Shown here: positions 27,192-35,944 of the stretch, one piece after another | How the letters are laid out: each line of letters starts with the position of its first letter | How positions within the stretch are numbered: the stretch's first letter is position 1 | Notes under the pieces: generated by a model | Databases searched by the model: none | Seen by the model: only the letters and a program-made list of their open reading frames with translations | What the model was told of the DNA's origin: nothing | Program-made: the position numbers and the translations under genes | Source of the DNA: an uncultured Sphingomonas sp. | GTDB taxonomy: Bacteria; Pseudomonadota; Alphaproteobacteria; Sphingomonadales; Sphingomonadaceae | Reading direction: 5' to 3' | Length of the DNA stretch: 64,000 nt | Assembly (NCBI RefSeq): GCF_934560975.1 | Contig: NZ_CAKTFO010000015.1 | Span: 1 to 64,000, forward strand

Positions 27192-28469
27192 ATGGCCAGT
27201 ATCCAAATCGTCGCGCCGGGCGGGATGGCGGACGCCTCGGCCCGGCTGTCCGCCTGCCGGTCCTGCGGCAGCGCCGACCTGGTGATGGTGCTCGACCTCG
27301 GTCGGCAGCCCATCGCCAATGCCTTGGTCGATCCGGCGGACAAGGATGGCGAGCAGCCGCTGTTTCCGCTCGAACTGATGGTCTGCCGCGCGTGCAGCCT
27401 TTGCCAGGTGAGCGAGACGATCCCGCCCGGCACCCTGTTCGGCGGCGACTATCCCTATTTCTCCTCGTTCATCCCAGCCCTGTTGGATCATAGCCGCGCC
27501 CATGCCGAGGCACTGATCGCCGAACGCAAGCTGGGCCCCGCCGATCTGGTGGTGGAGGTGGCAAGCAACGACGGTTACCTGCTGCAGGCCTTTCGCGGCT
27601 CGGGCGCGCGGGTGCTGGGGATCGATCCGGCCAAGGGCCCGGCGCGGGATGCTATCGCGCGGAGGGTGCCGACGCTGAACGCCTTCTTCAACGCAGATCT
27701 CGCGCGCGAGCTGACGGCGCATGGCCACCATGCCTCCGTCATGCTCGCCAACAACGTGCTGGCGCATGTGGAGTCCATCAACGACTTCGTGGAGGGCTTC
27801 TCAATCCTGCTCGCCCACGACGGGATTGCGGAGTTCGAGTTTCCCTATGTCCGCGAGTTGATCGACCGCTGCGCATTCGACACGATCTATCACGAGCATG
27901 TCTTCTATTACTCGCTGCGGGCGCTGGAGCCGATCTTCGAGCGGCATGGCCTGCACATGAACGATGCCCTGCCGCTGGACATACATGGCGGATCGCTACG
28001 GCTGCGGGTCAGCCGCCAGCCGGGCCGTTCGCTTCGCCTGGCGCGCCTCATGGCGGAGGAGCGCACCCGCGGGCTCGACACGTTGGCCGCGTTCGAGGAT
28101 TTCGGCACCCGCGTCGCTGCGGTGCGCGACGGGCTGCGCGCCATGCTGCACGACATCGTCGCGGCGGGCGGGACAATTGCCGCCTACGGCGCGGCGGCGA
28201 AGGGGGCGACCCTGTTGAACTATGCCGACCTGCCCCGGGGCACGATCCGCTATGTGGTGGATCGCAACACCCACAAGGTCGGCAAGCTGATGCCGGGCGT
28301 GATGCTGCCGATCCGCGCGGTGGACGCCCTTGCGGACGATCCCGTCACCCACCTGCTGATCCTGCCGTGGAACTTCGCGGACGAGATCGTCCAGCAGCAG
28401 CAGGCCTTTGCCGATGGCGGCGGCACGTTCCTGGTCGCCATTCCCTTTCCGCAGGCGCTGCCGGCCTGA
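27192..28469 (+). CDS. SAM-dependent C-methyltransferase of deoxysugar biosynthesis
   Basis: A 425-residue protein with the three-part layout of NovU/TylCIII-type sugar C-methyltransferases. It has an N-terminal zinc-binding region (CRSCGS and CRACSLC), a central Rossmann methyltransferase with VVEVASNDGYLLQAF, and a C-terminal domain with AYGAAAKGATLLNY. It would methylate a carbon of a 4-keto-6-deoxy nucleotide sugar, giving a branched sugar. The ATG at 27192 follows the stop of the DUF4910 gene by two bases; a GTG at 27186 overlapping that stop is an equally plausible start. Confidence 0.87.
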   Translation: MASIQIVAPGGMADASARLSACRSCGSADLVMVLDLGRQPIANALVDPADKDGEQPLFPLELMVCRACSLCQVSETIPPGTLFGGDYPYFSSFIPALLDHSRAHAEALIAERKLGPADLVVEVASNDGYLLQAFRGSGARVLGIDPAKGPARDAIARRVPTLNAFFNADLARELTAHGHHASVMLANNVLAHVESINDFVEGFSILLAHDGIAEFEFPYVRELIDRCAFDTIYHEHVFYYSLRALEPIFERHGLHMNDALPLDIHGGSLRLRVSRQPGRSLRLARLMAEERTRGLDTLAAFEDFGTRVAAVRDGLRAMLHDIVAAGGTIAAYGAAAKGATLLNYADLPRGTIRYVVDRNTHKVGKLMPGVMLPIRAVDALADDPVTHLLILPWNFADEIVQQQQAFADGGGTFLVAIPFPQALPA

Positions 28470-28511
28470 ACCGCCTGTCGCTCGACCTCCCTCCAACCAA
28501 GGTGACTGCCG

Positions 28512-29606
28512 ATGCGCATTCTGATCACCGGAAACATGGGCTATGTGGGGCCCGTCGTCGTCGCCCATCTGCGCCAACGCCTGCCCGATGCCGAGCTGAT
28601 CGGCTATGATGCGGGCTTCTTCGCCGCCAACCTGATCGGCGGCGGCACGCTGCCCGAGCATGTGCTGGCCCGGCAGGAATTCGGCGACGTGCGCGATCTG
28701 CCACCCGCTTTGCTGGCCGGGGTGGATGCGGTGATCCACCTGGCCGCCATCTCCAACGATCCCATGGGCCATCGCTTCGAGCACGCAACGTTGGAGATCA
28801 ATCAGCAGGCAAGCGTCCGGCTGGCCCGGCTGGCGGCGGACGCGGGCGTATCGCACTTCGTCTTCGCATCGAGTTGCAGCGTCTATGGCTTTGCCGAAAG
28901 CGGCGCGCGGCGCGAGGACGACGCGCTCAACCCGCTGACAGCCTATGCCCGCTCCAAGATCGGGACGGAGGAGGAACTGGCGCAACTCGGCGCGGCGGGC
29001 GGGATGATCATCACCTGCCTCCGCTTCGCTACCGCCTGCGGCATGTCGCCGCGGCTTCGACTGGACCTGGTCCTCAACGATTTCGTCGCCTCGGCGCTGC
29101 TCAATGGCGAGATCAAGGTGCTGAGCGACGGGACGCCGTGGCGGCCGTTGATCGACGTTGCCGACATGGCGCTGGCGATGGAATGGGCCGCAACCCGCCA
29201 GCCCGACCAGGGCGGCCCGTTCCTGGTCGTCAATGCCGGCAGCGCGGAGGGCAATCGCCAGGTCAGCACGCTTGCGGAGACCGTTGCGCGGATCGTGTCG
29301 CACACCACCGTGTCGATCAATCGCAGCGCACCGCCGGACAGGAGATCCTACAAGGTCGATTTCGGCCTGTATGCCAGGCTGGCGCCCGATCATCAGCCAC
29401 GGGTGACTTTGGAACAATCGATCCAGCGCCTGCTCCACGGCCTGATCGCGTCGGGTCACACGTCGGAGCCGTTGCTGCGCGCAGGCGCCACCCGGCTCCG
29501 CGCGCTGGAGGAGCATCTCGCCAGCGGACGGCTGACGGGGAACCTGCGGTGGAGCCGTGTTCCGCTTGTGGCTGACCCCTTGGCCGGCGCGCAGGTGGCG
29601 GCGTGA
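28512..29606 (+). CDS. NAD-dependent epimerase/reductase (extended SDR)
   Basis: A 364-residue extended short-chain dehydrogenase. The cofactor motif is GNMGYVGPVVVAHL and the catalytic triad is visible as SSCSVYG and YARSK. RPLIDVADMALAMEWA is the usual substrate-loop region. It acts on a nucleotide sugar, either epimerising C4 or reducing the 4-keto group of the C-methylated sugar made by its neighbours. It does not look like a CDP-glucose 4,6-dehydratase of the RfbG type. An AAGGTGA ribosome site precedes the ATG, and its stop overlaps the GTG of the flavoprotein gene. Confidence 0.87.
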   Translation: MRILITGNMGYVGPVVVAHLRQRLPDAELIGYDAGFFAANLIGGGTLPEHVLARQEFGDVRDLPPALLAGVDAVIHLAAISNDPMGHRFEHATLEINQQASVRLARLAADAGVSHFVFASSCSVYGFAESGARREDDALNPLTAYARSKIGTEEELAQLGAAGGMIITCLRFATACGMSPRLRLDLVLNDFVASALLNGEIKVLSDGTPWRPLIDVADMALAMEWAATRQPDQGGPFLVVNAGSAEGNRQVSTLAETVARIVSHTTVSINRSAPPDRRSYKVDFGLYARLAPDHQPRVTLEQSIQRLLHGLIASGHTSEPLLRAGATRLRALEEHLASGRLTGNLRWSRVPLVADPLAGAQVAA

Positions 29607-30922
29607 CGGGGGATACTGGCTTCGTCATCCTTGGCAGCGGCATGGCCGGTTTCGGGGCGGCGAACCAGCTGGCCGAATATGGCATCCGCCCGCGCATGTA
29701 CGATCAGCGTCCCCGTCCCGGCGGGCTGACCTCCAGCTTCGACCATGGTGACGGCTTCGTGTTCGACGAAGGGGTGCACATCTCCTTTACCAAGAGTGAC
29801 CGGGTAAAGCAGGTCTTCGCATCCTCGGTCGCCGGCAAGTTCGAGACCGGCAAGGTATATTGCAACAATTACTGGAAGGGTCACTGGATCAAGCATCCGG
29901 CGCAAGTGAACCTGCACGGTCTGCCGACGCCGCTGGTGGTCGACTGCATCCGCGACTTCGTGGCGGCCAGCCAGATGCAGGAGCCCGCAATCGACAACTA
30001 CCACGACTGGCTGATCGCCGCCTTCGGCACGACCTTCGCCGAGACCTTTCCCATGGTCTATACGCGCAAATACCATACCACGGATGCGACCAACATGACC
30101 ACCGACTGGCTCGGCCCACGCCTGTACCGGCCGGAGTTGGGCGAAGTGCTGCGCGGCGCGTTGGAGCATGAACCGCTCGACGTTTTCTATGTGGACGATT
30201 TCCGCTATCCCAGCTTCGGCGGGTTCGAAGGCTTCATGCATGGCCTTTTCCCGAAGGCGGACGTGCATTGCGGCCACCGGGTGACGGGGATCGACCCCGC
30301 CGCCCGGCGGATCCAATTCGCCACCGGCGCATCGGCGGGCTACGACCAGCTCATCTCCTCGCTGCCGCTGCCGGTGCTGGTGCCGCTGATCAAGGGCGCA
30401 CCCGCCGATGTCGTGGACGCAGCCGCACGGCTCGCCTGCTCGCAATGCGTGGTGGTGAATATCGGCCTGAACCGCCCGATCGAGAGCAAAGCGCAATGGT
30501 CCTATTTCTACGACGAGGATATTCCGTTCGCGCGGGTCAGCTACCGCACCGCTTTGTCGCCTTATTCCGCGCCGCCCGGCTGCGGCGCGATGCAGGCGGA
30601 AATCTATTTCAGCGACAAATATCGCCCGCTGGAGGGCACGCCCGACGACTGGATCGATCCGGCGATCGACGCACTGATCCGCTGCGGCCTGATCGGGGAT
30701 CGATCCGAGATCATCCACCGCAGCGCGATCTGGATCCCGTTCGCCAACGTCATCTTCGATCATGACCGGCGGCCCGCGCTGGAGCTGGTGCAGGCGTTCC
30801 TGGAGGATGTCGGCATCGCATCGTGCGGGCGGTTCGGGCAGTGGGGCTATACCTGGACCGACGCGGCGTTCCTCAGCGGGGAGCAGGCCGCGCGGCGATT
30901 GGTCAAGGCGATGGCCGCGTGA
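29603..30922 (+). CDS. GLF/HemY-like FAD protein of the polysaccharide operon
   Basis: A 439-residue flavoprotein starting at a GTG that overlaps the previous stop (GTGA). The FAD-binding motif VILGSGMAGFGAANQL is followed by RPRPGGLTSSF and FVFDEGVHISF, the pattern shared by UDP-galactopyranose mutases and protoporphyrinogen-oxidase-like amine oxidases. The C-terminal end has GRFGQWGYTWTDAAFLSGEQ. Members in O-antigen loci are often mutase- or oxidase-like and poorly characterised. By context it acts on a nucleotide sugar; mutase, oxidase and desaturase are all possible. Cytoplasmic. Confidence 0.75.
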   Translation: MTGDTGFVILGSGMAGFGAANQLAEYGIRPRMYDQRPRPGGLTSSFDHGDGFVFDEGVHISFTKSDRVKQVFASSVAGKFETGKVYCNNYWKGHWIKHPAQVNLHGLPTPLVVDCIRDFVAASQMQEPAIDNYHDWLIAAFGTTFAETFPMVYTRKYHTTDATNMTTDWLGPRLYRPELGEVLRGALEHEPLDVFYVDDFRYPSFGGFEGFMHGLFPKADVHCGHRVTGIDPAARRIQFATGASAGYDQLISSLPLPVLVPLIKGAPADVVDAAARLACSQCVVVNIGLNRPIESKAQWSYFYDEDIPFARVSYRTALSPYSAPPGCGAMQAEIYFSDKYRPLEGTPDDWIDPAIDALIRCGLIGDRSEIIHRSAIWIPFANVIFDHDRRPALELVQAFLEDVGIASCGRFGQWGYTWTDAAFLSGEQAARRLVKAMAA

Positions 30923-31953
30923 CCAGCAAGACGGCCCGGCCCCAATCCGCTCCGCTGACGGTGGTGGTGACGCCGGTCTATAATGGCGAAGCCTTCCTGC
31001 GGGCGGCGATGGAGTCGGTCCAGGCGCAGACTTACCCCAACCTGCTCCACCTGGTGCTCGACAATGCCAGCACGGATCGCACGGCGGATATACTGGGCTC
31101 TTATGTCGACCGGGCCGTGCCGGTGATCGTGTATCGCAACCCGGACCTGCTGCCGCTCACCGACAATTGGGACAAAGCCTTTTCGCTTATCCCCGAGGAG
31201 GCGGTCTATGCCAAGTTGCTGTGTGCCGACGACATCATGCACCCGGATTGCATCGCCAGGTTCGTCGGGCTGGCGGAGGCGCATCCATCGGTGCAGACCG
31301 TGTCGTGCGAGGACGTGCATTGCGACCTGGTCCGCCGCGCCAACATACCAGCCGGGCAGACGATCGTGGACGGTGTCGCCGCCAGCCGCGCCATTCTCGA
31401 CCGCACCATCTCCTGGTTGCCGTTCCAGCACCTGTTCGTACGCCTGCACCCCGCCGATCGCGCGCGGCCCTTTTTCGGGACGCACGAATATGGCGCCGAT
31501 CCCTATGCCGTGGTGCGCGCGGCCTTGCGGGGCGATTTCGGCTATCTCCACGAACCGCTGGTCTACAGCCGACGCCATGCCGGCGCCGCGTCCAACAGCC
31601 TGATGACGGACGGACGTAGCCCCCTTTATGCTCGCCAGATCAACATGATGCTGCTGACTTATTTCAAGATGATGCTGGTCTTCGGCGAGCGCTGCTGGAC
31701 CGAGCGCGGCTATGCGCGCGCGGTCACCTTCGCCCGGCGCAACATGGCCCGCAAGGCCCTGCTCTGGCGCCTTCGCCGGTTCGGGATGGCCTATCGCGAG
31801 CTTACGTCGGAATTGGCCCGCATCGGGGCACCGCTCCGCGGCGCGGACTATTGCGTCGCGGTCCTCGCCTGGCCGGCTTACGCGATCTGGAAACTGGGCT
31901 GGCGCACGCCGATCGGGCCGCAGCTGAGCGAGGCCGCCTTTCTGGTGCTGTAG
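30919..31953 (+). CDS. GT2-family glycosyltransferase
   Basis: A 344-residue GT-A transferase. The donor site opens TVVVTPVYNGEAFLRAAMES, LVLDNASTDRTADIL follows, and the DXD motif is in KLLCADDIMHPDC. The C-terminal 80 residues are basic with a hydrophobic stretch (YCVAVLAWPAYAIW), suggesting membrane association. The GTG at 30919 overlaps the stop of the flavoprotein gene (GTGA), which fixes the start against a longer frame from 30823. It probably transfers the unusual sugar made by the preceding genes. Confidence 0.88.
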   Translation: MTSKTARPQSAPLTVVVTPVYNGEAFLRAAMESVQAQTYPNLLHLVLDNASTDRTADILGSYVDRAVPVIVYRNPDLLPLTDNWDKAFSLIPEEAVYAKLLCADDIMHPDCIARFVGLAEAHPSVQTVSCEDVHCDLVRRANIPAGQTIVDGVAASRAILDRTISWLPFQHLFVRLHPADRARPFFGTHEYGADPYAVVRAALRGDFGYLHEPLVYSRRHAGAASNSLMTDGRSPLYARQINMMLLTYFKMMLVFGERCWTERGYARAVTFARRNMARKALLWRLRRFGMAYRELTSELARIGAPLRGADYCVAVLAWPAYAIWKLGWRTPIGPQLSEAAFLVL

Positions 31954-32035
31954 CCGAAAGGCCTAGTCCGGTTGCGCGGTGGGCCCGTTTCGGCGCCGCC
32001 CTTACTCTGCCCGCACATGCAGACAGGGGGCGTGT

Positions 32036-33553
32036 TTGAAGACGGGGGATGGCGAACGACTGACCCGCCGCACCGCGGCCGGGGCGGGTATCCTGATCGG
32101 AACCCGGCTGGTCACGCGCGGGATCGATTTCGTGGCGCTGATCCTGCTCGCGCGGCTGTTGACGCCGGCCGACTTCGGCCTGGTGGCGATCGCCATGACG
32201 TTGGTGCTGATCTGCGAGGCGGTGTCCGATCTGCCGATCGCGCAAGCCGTGGTGCGGATGCCGGTGATCGACCAGGACCATCTCGACACCGCCTTCACCG
32301 TCAGCGTGATGCGGGGCGGCGCGATCGCGGCCCTGCTGTGCCTCGCCGCGTGGCCGTTCGCGATCCTCTACAACGATGTGCGACTGGTCGGTCTGGTCTC
32401 TGCACTGGCGCTGGCGCCCGCCTTGCGCGGCATCTGCAACCCCCGTTTCGCCATCTTCGCGCGCAACCTCGATTTCCGCCGGGAGACTTTGGTGGAGGTC
32501 GGCACGAAGCTTTGCTCGCTGACGGTGGCCGCCGGCCTCGCCTGGACGACGCGAAGCTACTGGGCGATCGCAGCCGGAACGATTGCAGGGCCGTTGGCGA
32601 TGAACCTGATCGCCTATGCGATGGCGCCCTGGTCGCCGCGCTTCACCTTGCGGGAATGGCCGGCTTTCACCCGCTTCCTCGGGTGGGCCAGCGGCGGCCA
32701 GGTGCTGAATGCGATCAGCTGGCAGGTCGACCAACTGGCGCTCGGCCGCTTCGTCGCGCGGCAGGAACTTGGCCTTTTCACCATCGCCAGCACCCTCGCT
32801 TTTTTGCCGTTCCAGATCGTGATCCAGCAGATTTCCCGTCCGCTGGTGGCCGGCTTCGCCATGGTTCAGGACGATCCGGCACGGCAGGCCAACGCCTATC
32901 AGCTGGGAACGGCGACGTTGGTCGCGCTCTGCCTGCCGGTGATCGTGGGAATGAGCATGCTGGCGGGTCCGCTGACCATGCTGGCGCTCGGGCCCCAATG
33001 GGGGGAAACCGCGACCGTGCTGCGCTGGCTGGCGCTGGCGACCATTCCGGCGCTGTTCGTGGCTCCGGCGGGCGCGCTGGCCATGGCGATCAACCGCACC
33101 GATACCGGCTTTCGCCTGAGCAGCCTGGAATTCGCGGTGCGCCTGCCGCTGACCTGCGCCGCGGCGATGCAGGCGGGCGTCCCTGGCGTGATCGCCGCAC
33201 GCGCCACCGCCACCCTGCTGATAACGCTTTATGCGATGCGGCTCGTGCGATCGATGATCGGCCTGTCCATGCGGCGGCAAATGTTGGGCTCGTGGCGAGC
33301 CATGCTCAGCAGCATCGTCATGGCAGCCGCCCTCCATCCCCTGTGGCCGGCGGGGCCCCTCACCGCGCCGCCGCTGCTGATCGCCGGAGGTTTGATGGCG
33401 AGCGCGGCGTGGGGCGCGACCGTCTATGTCTTGTCCATGCTGCTGCTGTGGCGTGCAAGCGGTCGCCCGGCGGGTGCGGAGGCGCGGCTGGTCGCGTTCG
33501 GGACGGCAATGGTGGCGCGGCTCGGCCCGCCGCAGGCGCGGCCGTCTGCATGA
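32036..33553 (+). CDS. Wzx-type oligosaccharide flippase
   Basis: A 505-residue inner-membrane protein with about 12-14 hydrophobic helices, matching the polysaccharide-synthesis flippase family of the MOP superfamily. Family-like blocks include ARLLTPADFGLVAIAM near the N-terminus and WQVDQLALGRFVARQELGLF in the middle. It would move undecaprenyl-linked repeat units to the periplasm for polymerisation by the Wzy-like protein. No ATG is available near the start. I use the TTG at 32036, with an AGGGGG ribosome site six bases upstream. Confidence 0.9.
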   Translation: MKTGDGERLTRRTAAGAGILIGTRLVTRGIDFVALILLARLLTPADFGLVAIAMTLVLICEAVSDLPIAQAVVRMPVIDQDHLDTAFTVSVMRGGAIAALLCLAAWPFAILYNDVRLVGLVSALALAPALRGICNPRFAIFARNLDFRRETLVEVGTKLCSLTVAAGLAWTTRSYWAIAAGTIAGPLAMNLIAYAMAPWSPRFTLREWPAFTRFLGWASGGQVLNAISWQVDQLALGRFVARQELGLFTIASTLAFLPFQIVIQQISRPLVAGFAMVQDDPARQANAYQLGTATLVALCLPVIVGMSMLAGPLTMLALGPQWGETATVLRWLALATIPALFVAPAGALAMAINRTDTGFRLSSLEFAVRLPLTCAAAMQAGVPGVIAARATATLLITLYAMRLVRSMIGLSMRRQMLGSWRAMLSSIVMAAALHPLWPAGPLTAPPLLIAGGLMASAAWGATVYVLSMLLLWRASGRPAGAEARLVAFGTAMVARLGPPQARPSA

Positions 33554-33646
33554 TTACCCCGGATGCGCCAGCTCCTATCCTTCGATCACCGTTGCCGCAC
33601 CCACCGCGCTCCCGCACTCTGATGGAAACGGCAGGGGGCAAAGCCG

Positions 33647-34318
33647 ATGCTGGTTTCGGACGCGGGACAGCCACCGTCGGCATCCCGCCTTGGCCGGATT
33701 GCGGTGCGCCTGGGACGCAACTGGTCACAGGTCGACAATCCGGAGATTGCGCGGGTCGGCCTGATGCGGCTGGTGCGGGAGGACCTTCGCCGTCACGATC
33801 TCGGCCTGCGGACGCCGGGCTTCCGGGCGGTTGCGACCTATCGACTGGGCGCATGGGCACGCTCCCGGCGGTCTGCCGTGATCCGCGTGCCGATGCTGCT
33901 GCTGCACGGCATCCTGTTCCGCTACGTCCGCAATCATTACGGGATCGAGATCCACAGCAGTGCCCGGATCGGCCGGCGCCTGCTGATCGGGCATCAGCAC
34001 GGCATCGTGATCCACCGCTTTGCGACGTTCGGCGACGATTGCATCATCCGCCAGGGCGTGACGCTCGGCGAGGCAGGGATCGGTCGCGACAATTTCGCGG
34101 CCGGGATCGGCCCCGTGATCGGCGCCAATGTGGATATCGGCGTAGGTGCGATCATCATCGGCAATGTCCGGATCGGTGACCGCGTCAATATCGGTCCCAA
34201 TGCCGTGGTGATGACGGACGTTCCGGCAGACACCACCGTGCTGGCGCCCATGTCGCGATTGATGCCGCGCGCCGGGGCCGTACGCTCCACACCATCAGTG
34301 AAGGAGGACGCCGCATGA
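33647..34318 (+). CDS. Left-handed beta-helix acyltransferase (serine-acetyltransferase-like)
   Basis: A 223-residue hexapeptide-repeat transferase. The N-terminal half is helical, as in CysE and WcaB, and the C-terminal half shows the repeats (IEIHSSARIGRRLLIGHQHG, GIGPVIGANVDIGVGAIIIG, VRIGDRVNIGPNAVVM). The catalytic histidine is likely one of those in IGHQHGIVIH. Members O-acetylate sugars or serine. It is followed, with an ATGA overlap, by an acyl carrier protein and an AMP ligase, so this copy may use an acyl-ACP rather than acetyl-CoA. An AGGGGG ribosome site precedes the start. Confidence 0.85.
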   Translation: MLVSDAGQPPSASRLGRIAVRLGRNWSQVDNPEIARVGLMRLVREDLRRHDLGLRTPGFRAVATYRLGAWARSRRSAVIRVPMLLLHGILFRYVRNHYGIEIHSSARIGRRLLIGHQHGIVIHRFATFGDDCIIRQGVTLGEAGIGRDNFAAGIGPVIGANVDIGVGAIIIGNVRIGDRVNIGPNAVVMTDVPADTTVLAPMSRLMPRAGAVRSTPSVKEDAA

Positions 34319-34602
34319 CCGACATGGCGATCGCGCAGCCCGCCACCGCACCCACGGGGCTGCGAACCACGATCATCGAAACGCTGATCGATGTGGCGGA
34401 GGGCATGGGTGCCACCCTGCACCACCCGCTGTCCGACGACATGGTGCTGCTGGAAAGCGGGCTGGACTCGCTCGGCTTCGCCATCCTGGTCGCGCGACTG
34501 GAGGAGGAATTGGGATGGGATCCCTTCACCCTGTCCGACTCCCCGTATTACCCCACCCGTCTCGGCGAGTTCGTGGCCTTCTATGAAGCCAACCAGCCTT
34601 GA
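34315..34602 (+). CDS. Acyl carrier protein
   Basis: A 95-residue acidic carrier protein. The phosphopantetheine attachment site is Ser52 in SGLDSLGFAILV, and the helix pattern around it fits ACP/PCP proteins. It is not the fatty-acid AcpP: the sequence diverges and the gene sits inside the polysaccharide operon between an acyltransferase and an AMP ligase. Starts in an ATGA overlap and overlaps the next start by 20 bases. It likely carries the acyl group activated by the next gene product. It needs a 4'-phosphopantetheinyl transferase encoded elsewhere. Confidence 0.88.
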   Translation: MTDMAIAQPATAPTGLRTTIIETLIDVAEGMGATLHHPLSDDMVLLESGLDSLGFAILVARLEEELGWDPFTLSDSPYYPTRLGEFVAFYEANQP

Positions 34603-35944
34603 TGCCCTGATCCGCCGCGCGCGCGGCGTGGGCGAGGTCGCGGTGCTTGCGCCGGGCGGTGGATGGTCGGCGGACATGCTGGCCGCCGCGGCAGTGGTTG
34701 AGCCGCTGGAACGGGCCAAGGCGGCCGGATCGGTCGCGCTCTGCTGCCATGACCCTCTCAGGTTCCTGATCGCGCTGACGGCGCTGGATGGAATTGCCGG
34801 GCGATTGCTGCTGCTGCCGGACGACCTTTCCCCCGCAATGGTCAGCGAACTCGCCGCGCGATCGCAGGTGCGGGCCATCCTCACCGACCGGCAGGATCTG
34901 GCGGACGGAGAGACGATCCACTGGACCGACCCGATCGACCGCGCTCTTTCCTCAACACCTGCAACCCCGGCCCGGACGGTCGCCACACGATGGATCTTCG
35001 CGACATCGGGCACGACCGGATCGCCCAAGCTTGTGGACCATGACTTGTCCGGCCTTTGCACCGGTGTGCGCACGCGGCCGGGCGAAGCATGGCGCTGGGG
35101 CCAGATGTACGGACCCGCGCGCTTCGCCGGCGTGCAGGTGATGGTGCAGGCCCTGGCGCAAGGCGTGCTGCTGCTGCCCGATCCGGACTGGCCGCCGGCG
35201 CGCAGGTTGGCTTTCCTCAAGGCCGAAGGCTGCACGGCCATGTCCGCCACGCCCACCCTGTGGCGCAAGATCCTGATGACCCCGGCAAGTGACGGGCTGG
35301 CCTTGCGCCAGATCACGCTGGGAGGCGAGATTGCCGATGGCGGAGTGCTGGCCGCGTTGCAGCGGCGTTTTCCCGAGGCGCGGATCAGCCATGTCTACGC
35401 CTCGACCGAGGCTGGCGCCTCCTTCGCGATCACCGATGGGCTGCCGGGCTTCCCCGCCGCCATGCTCGACCGCCCAGGCGCCGGCCCGGCGCTCAAGCTG
35501 GTCGATGGGCGGCTGTTGATCCGCTCGGCACGCGGCCGCCGCACCTATGTCGGCAGCACTGCCGCCTATGCCGACGACGAGGGCTTCGTCGATACGGGCG
35601 ACATGGTGGAACAGGCCGGCGACCGCTGCCTGTTTCGCGGCCGGGCCAATGGCGCGATCAATGTCGGCGGCGACAAGCTCTACCCGCAGGAGGTGGAGGC
35701 GGTGCTGCTGGCGCATCCGGACGTGGCCTTCGCCCGCATCCATGCCCGCAGCAATCCCATCACCGGCCAGATCGTGATCGCGGAGGTGGTGGCGCGGGAC
35801 GATGCCGCTCATGCCGGCACGCTCACCAGGACGTTGCAGACACACTGCGCGCAGCACCTGCCGCGCTGGAAATGCCCCGCCGCGATCCGGCTGGTGCCGC
35901 AGGTGGCCGCCGACGCCAGCGGCAAGATCGGCCGCACTGCATGA
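34583..35944 (+). CDS. AMP-dependent acyl/aryl ligase (adenylation enzyme)
   Basis: A 453-residue member of the ANL superfamily. The adenylation motifs are visible: FATSGTTGSPK (A3), VYASTEAG (A5), DTGD (A7), FRGRANGAINVGGDKLYPQE (A8) and the C-terminal lysine in ASGKIGRT (A10). It would activate a carboxylic acid as acyl-AMP and load it on the adjacent carrier protein. It is shorter than acyl-CoA synthetases (about 550), mainly at the N-terminus. I chose the ATG at 34583, inside the end of the carrier gene, because the coding pattern begins there. The acid is unknown. Confidence 0.88.
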   Translation: MKPTSLDALIRRARGVGEVAVLAPGGGWSADMLAAAAVVEPLERAKAAGSVALCCHDPLRFLIALTALDGIAGRLLLLPDDLSPAMVSELAARSQVRAILTDRQDLADGETIHWTDPIDRALSSTPATPARTVATRWIFATSGTTGSPKLVDHDLSGLCTGVRTRPGEAWRWGQMYGPARFAGVQVMVQALAQGVLLLPDPDWPPARRLAFLKAEGCTAMSATPTLWRKILMTPASDGLALRQITLGGEIADGGVLAALQRRFPEARISHVYASTEAGASFAITDGLPGFPAAMLDRPGAGPALKLVDGRLLIRSARGRRTYVGSTAAYADDEGFVDTGDMVEQAGDRCLFRGRANGAINVGGDKLYPQEVEAVLLAHPDVAFARIHARSNPITGQIVIAEVVARDDAAHAGTLTRTLQTHCAQHLPRWKCPAAIRLVPQVAADASGKIGRTA

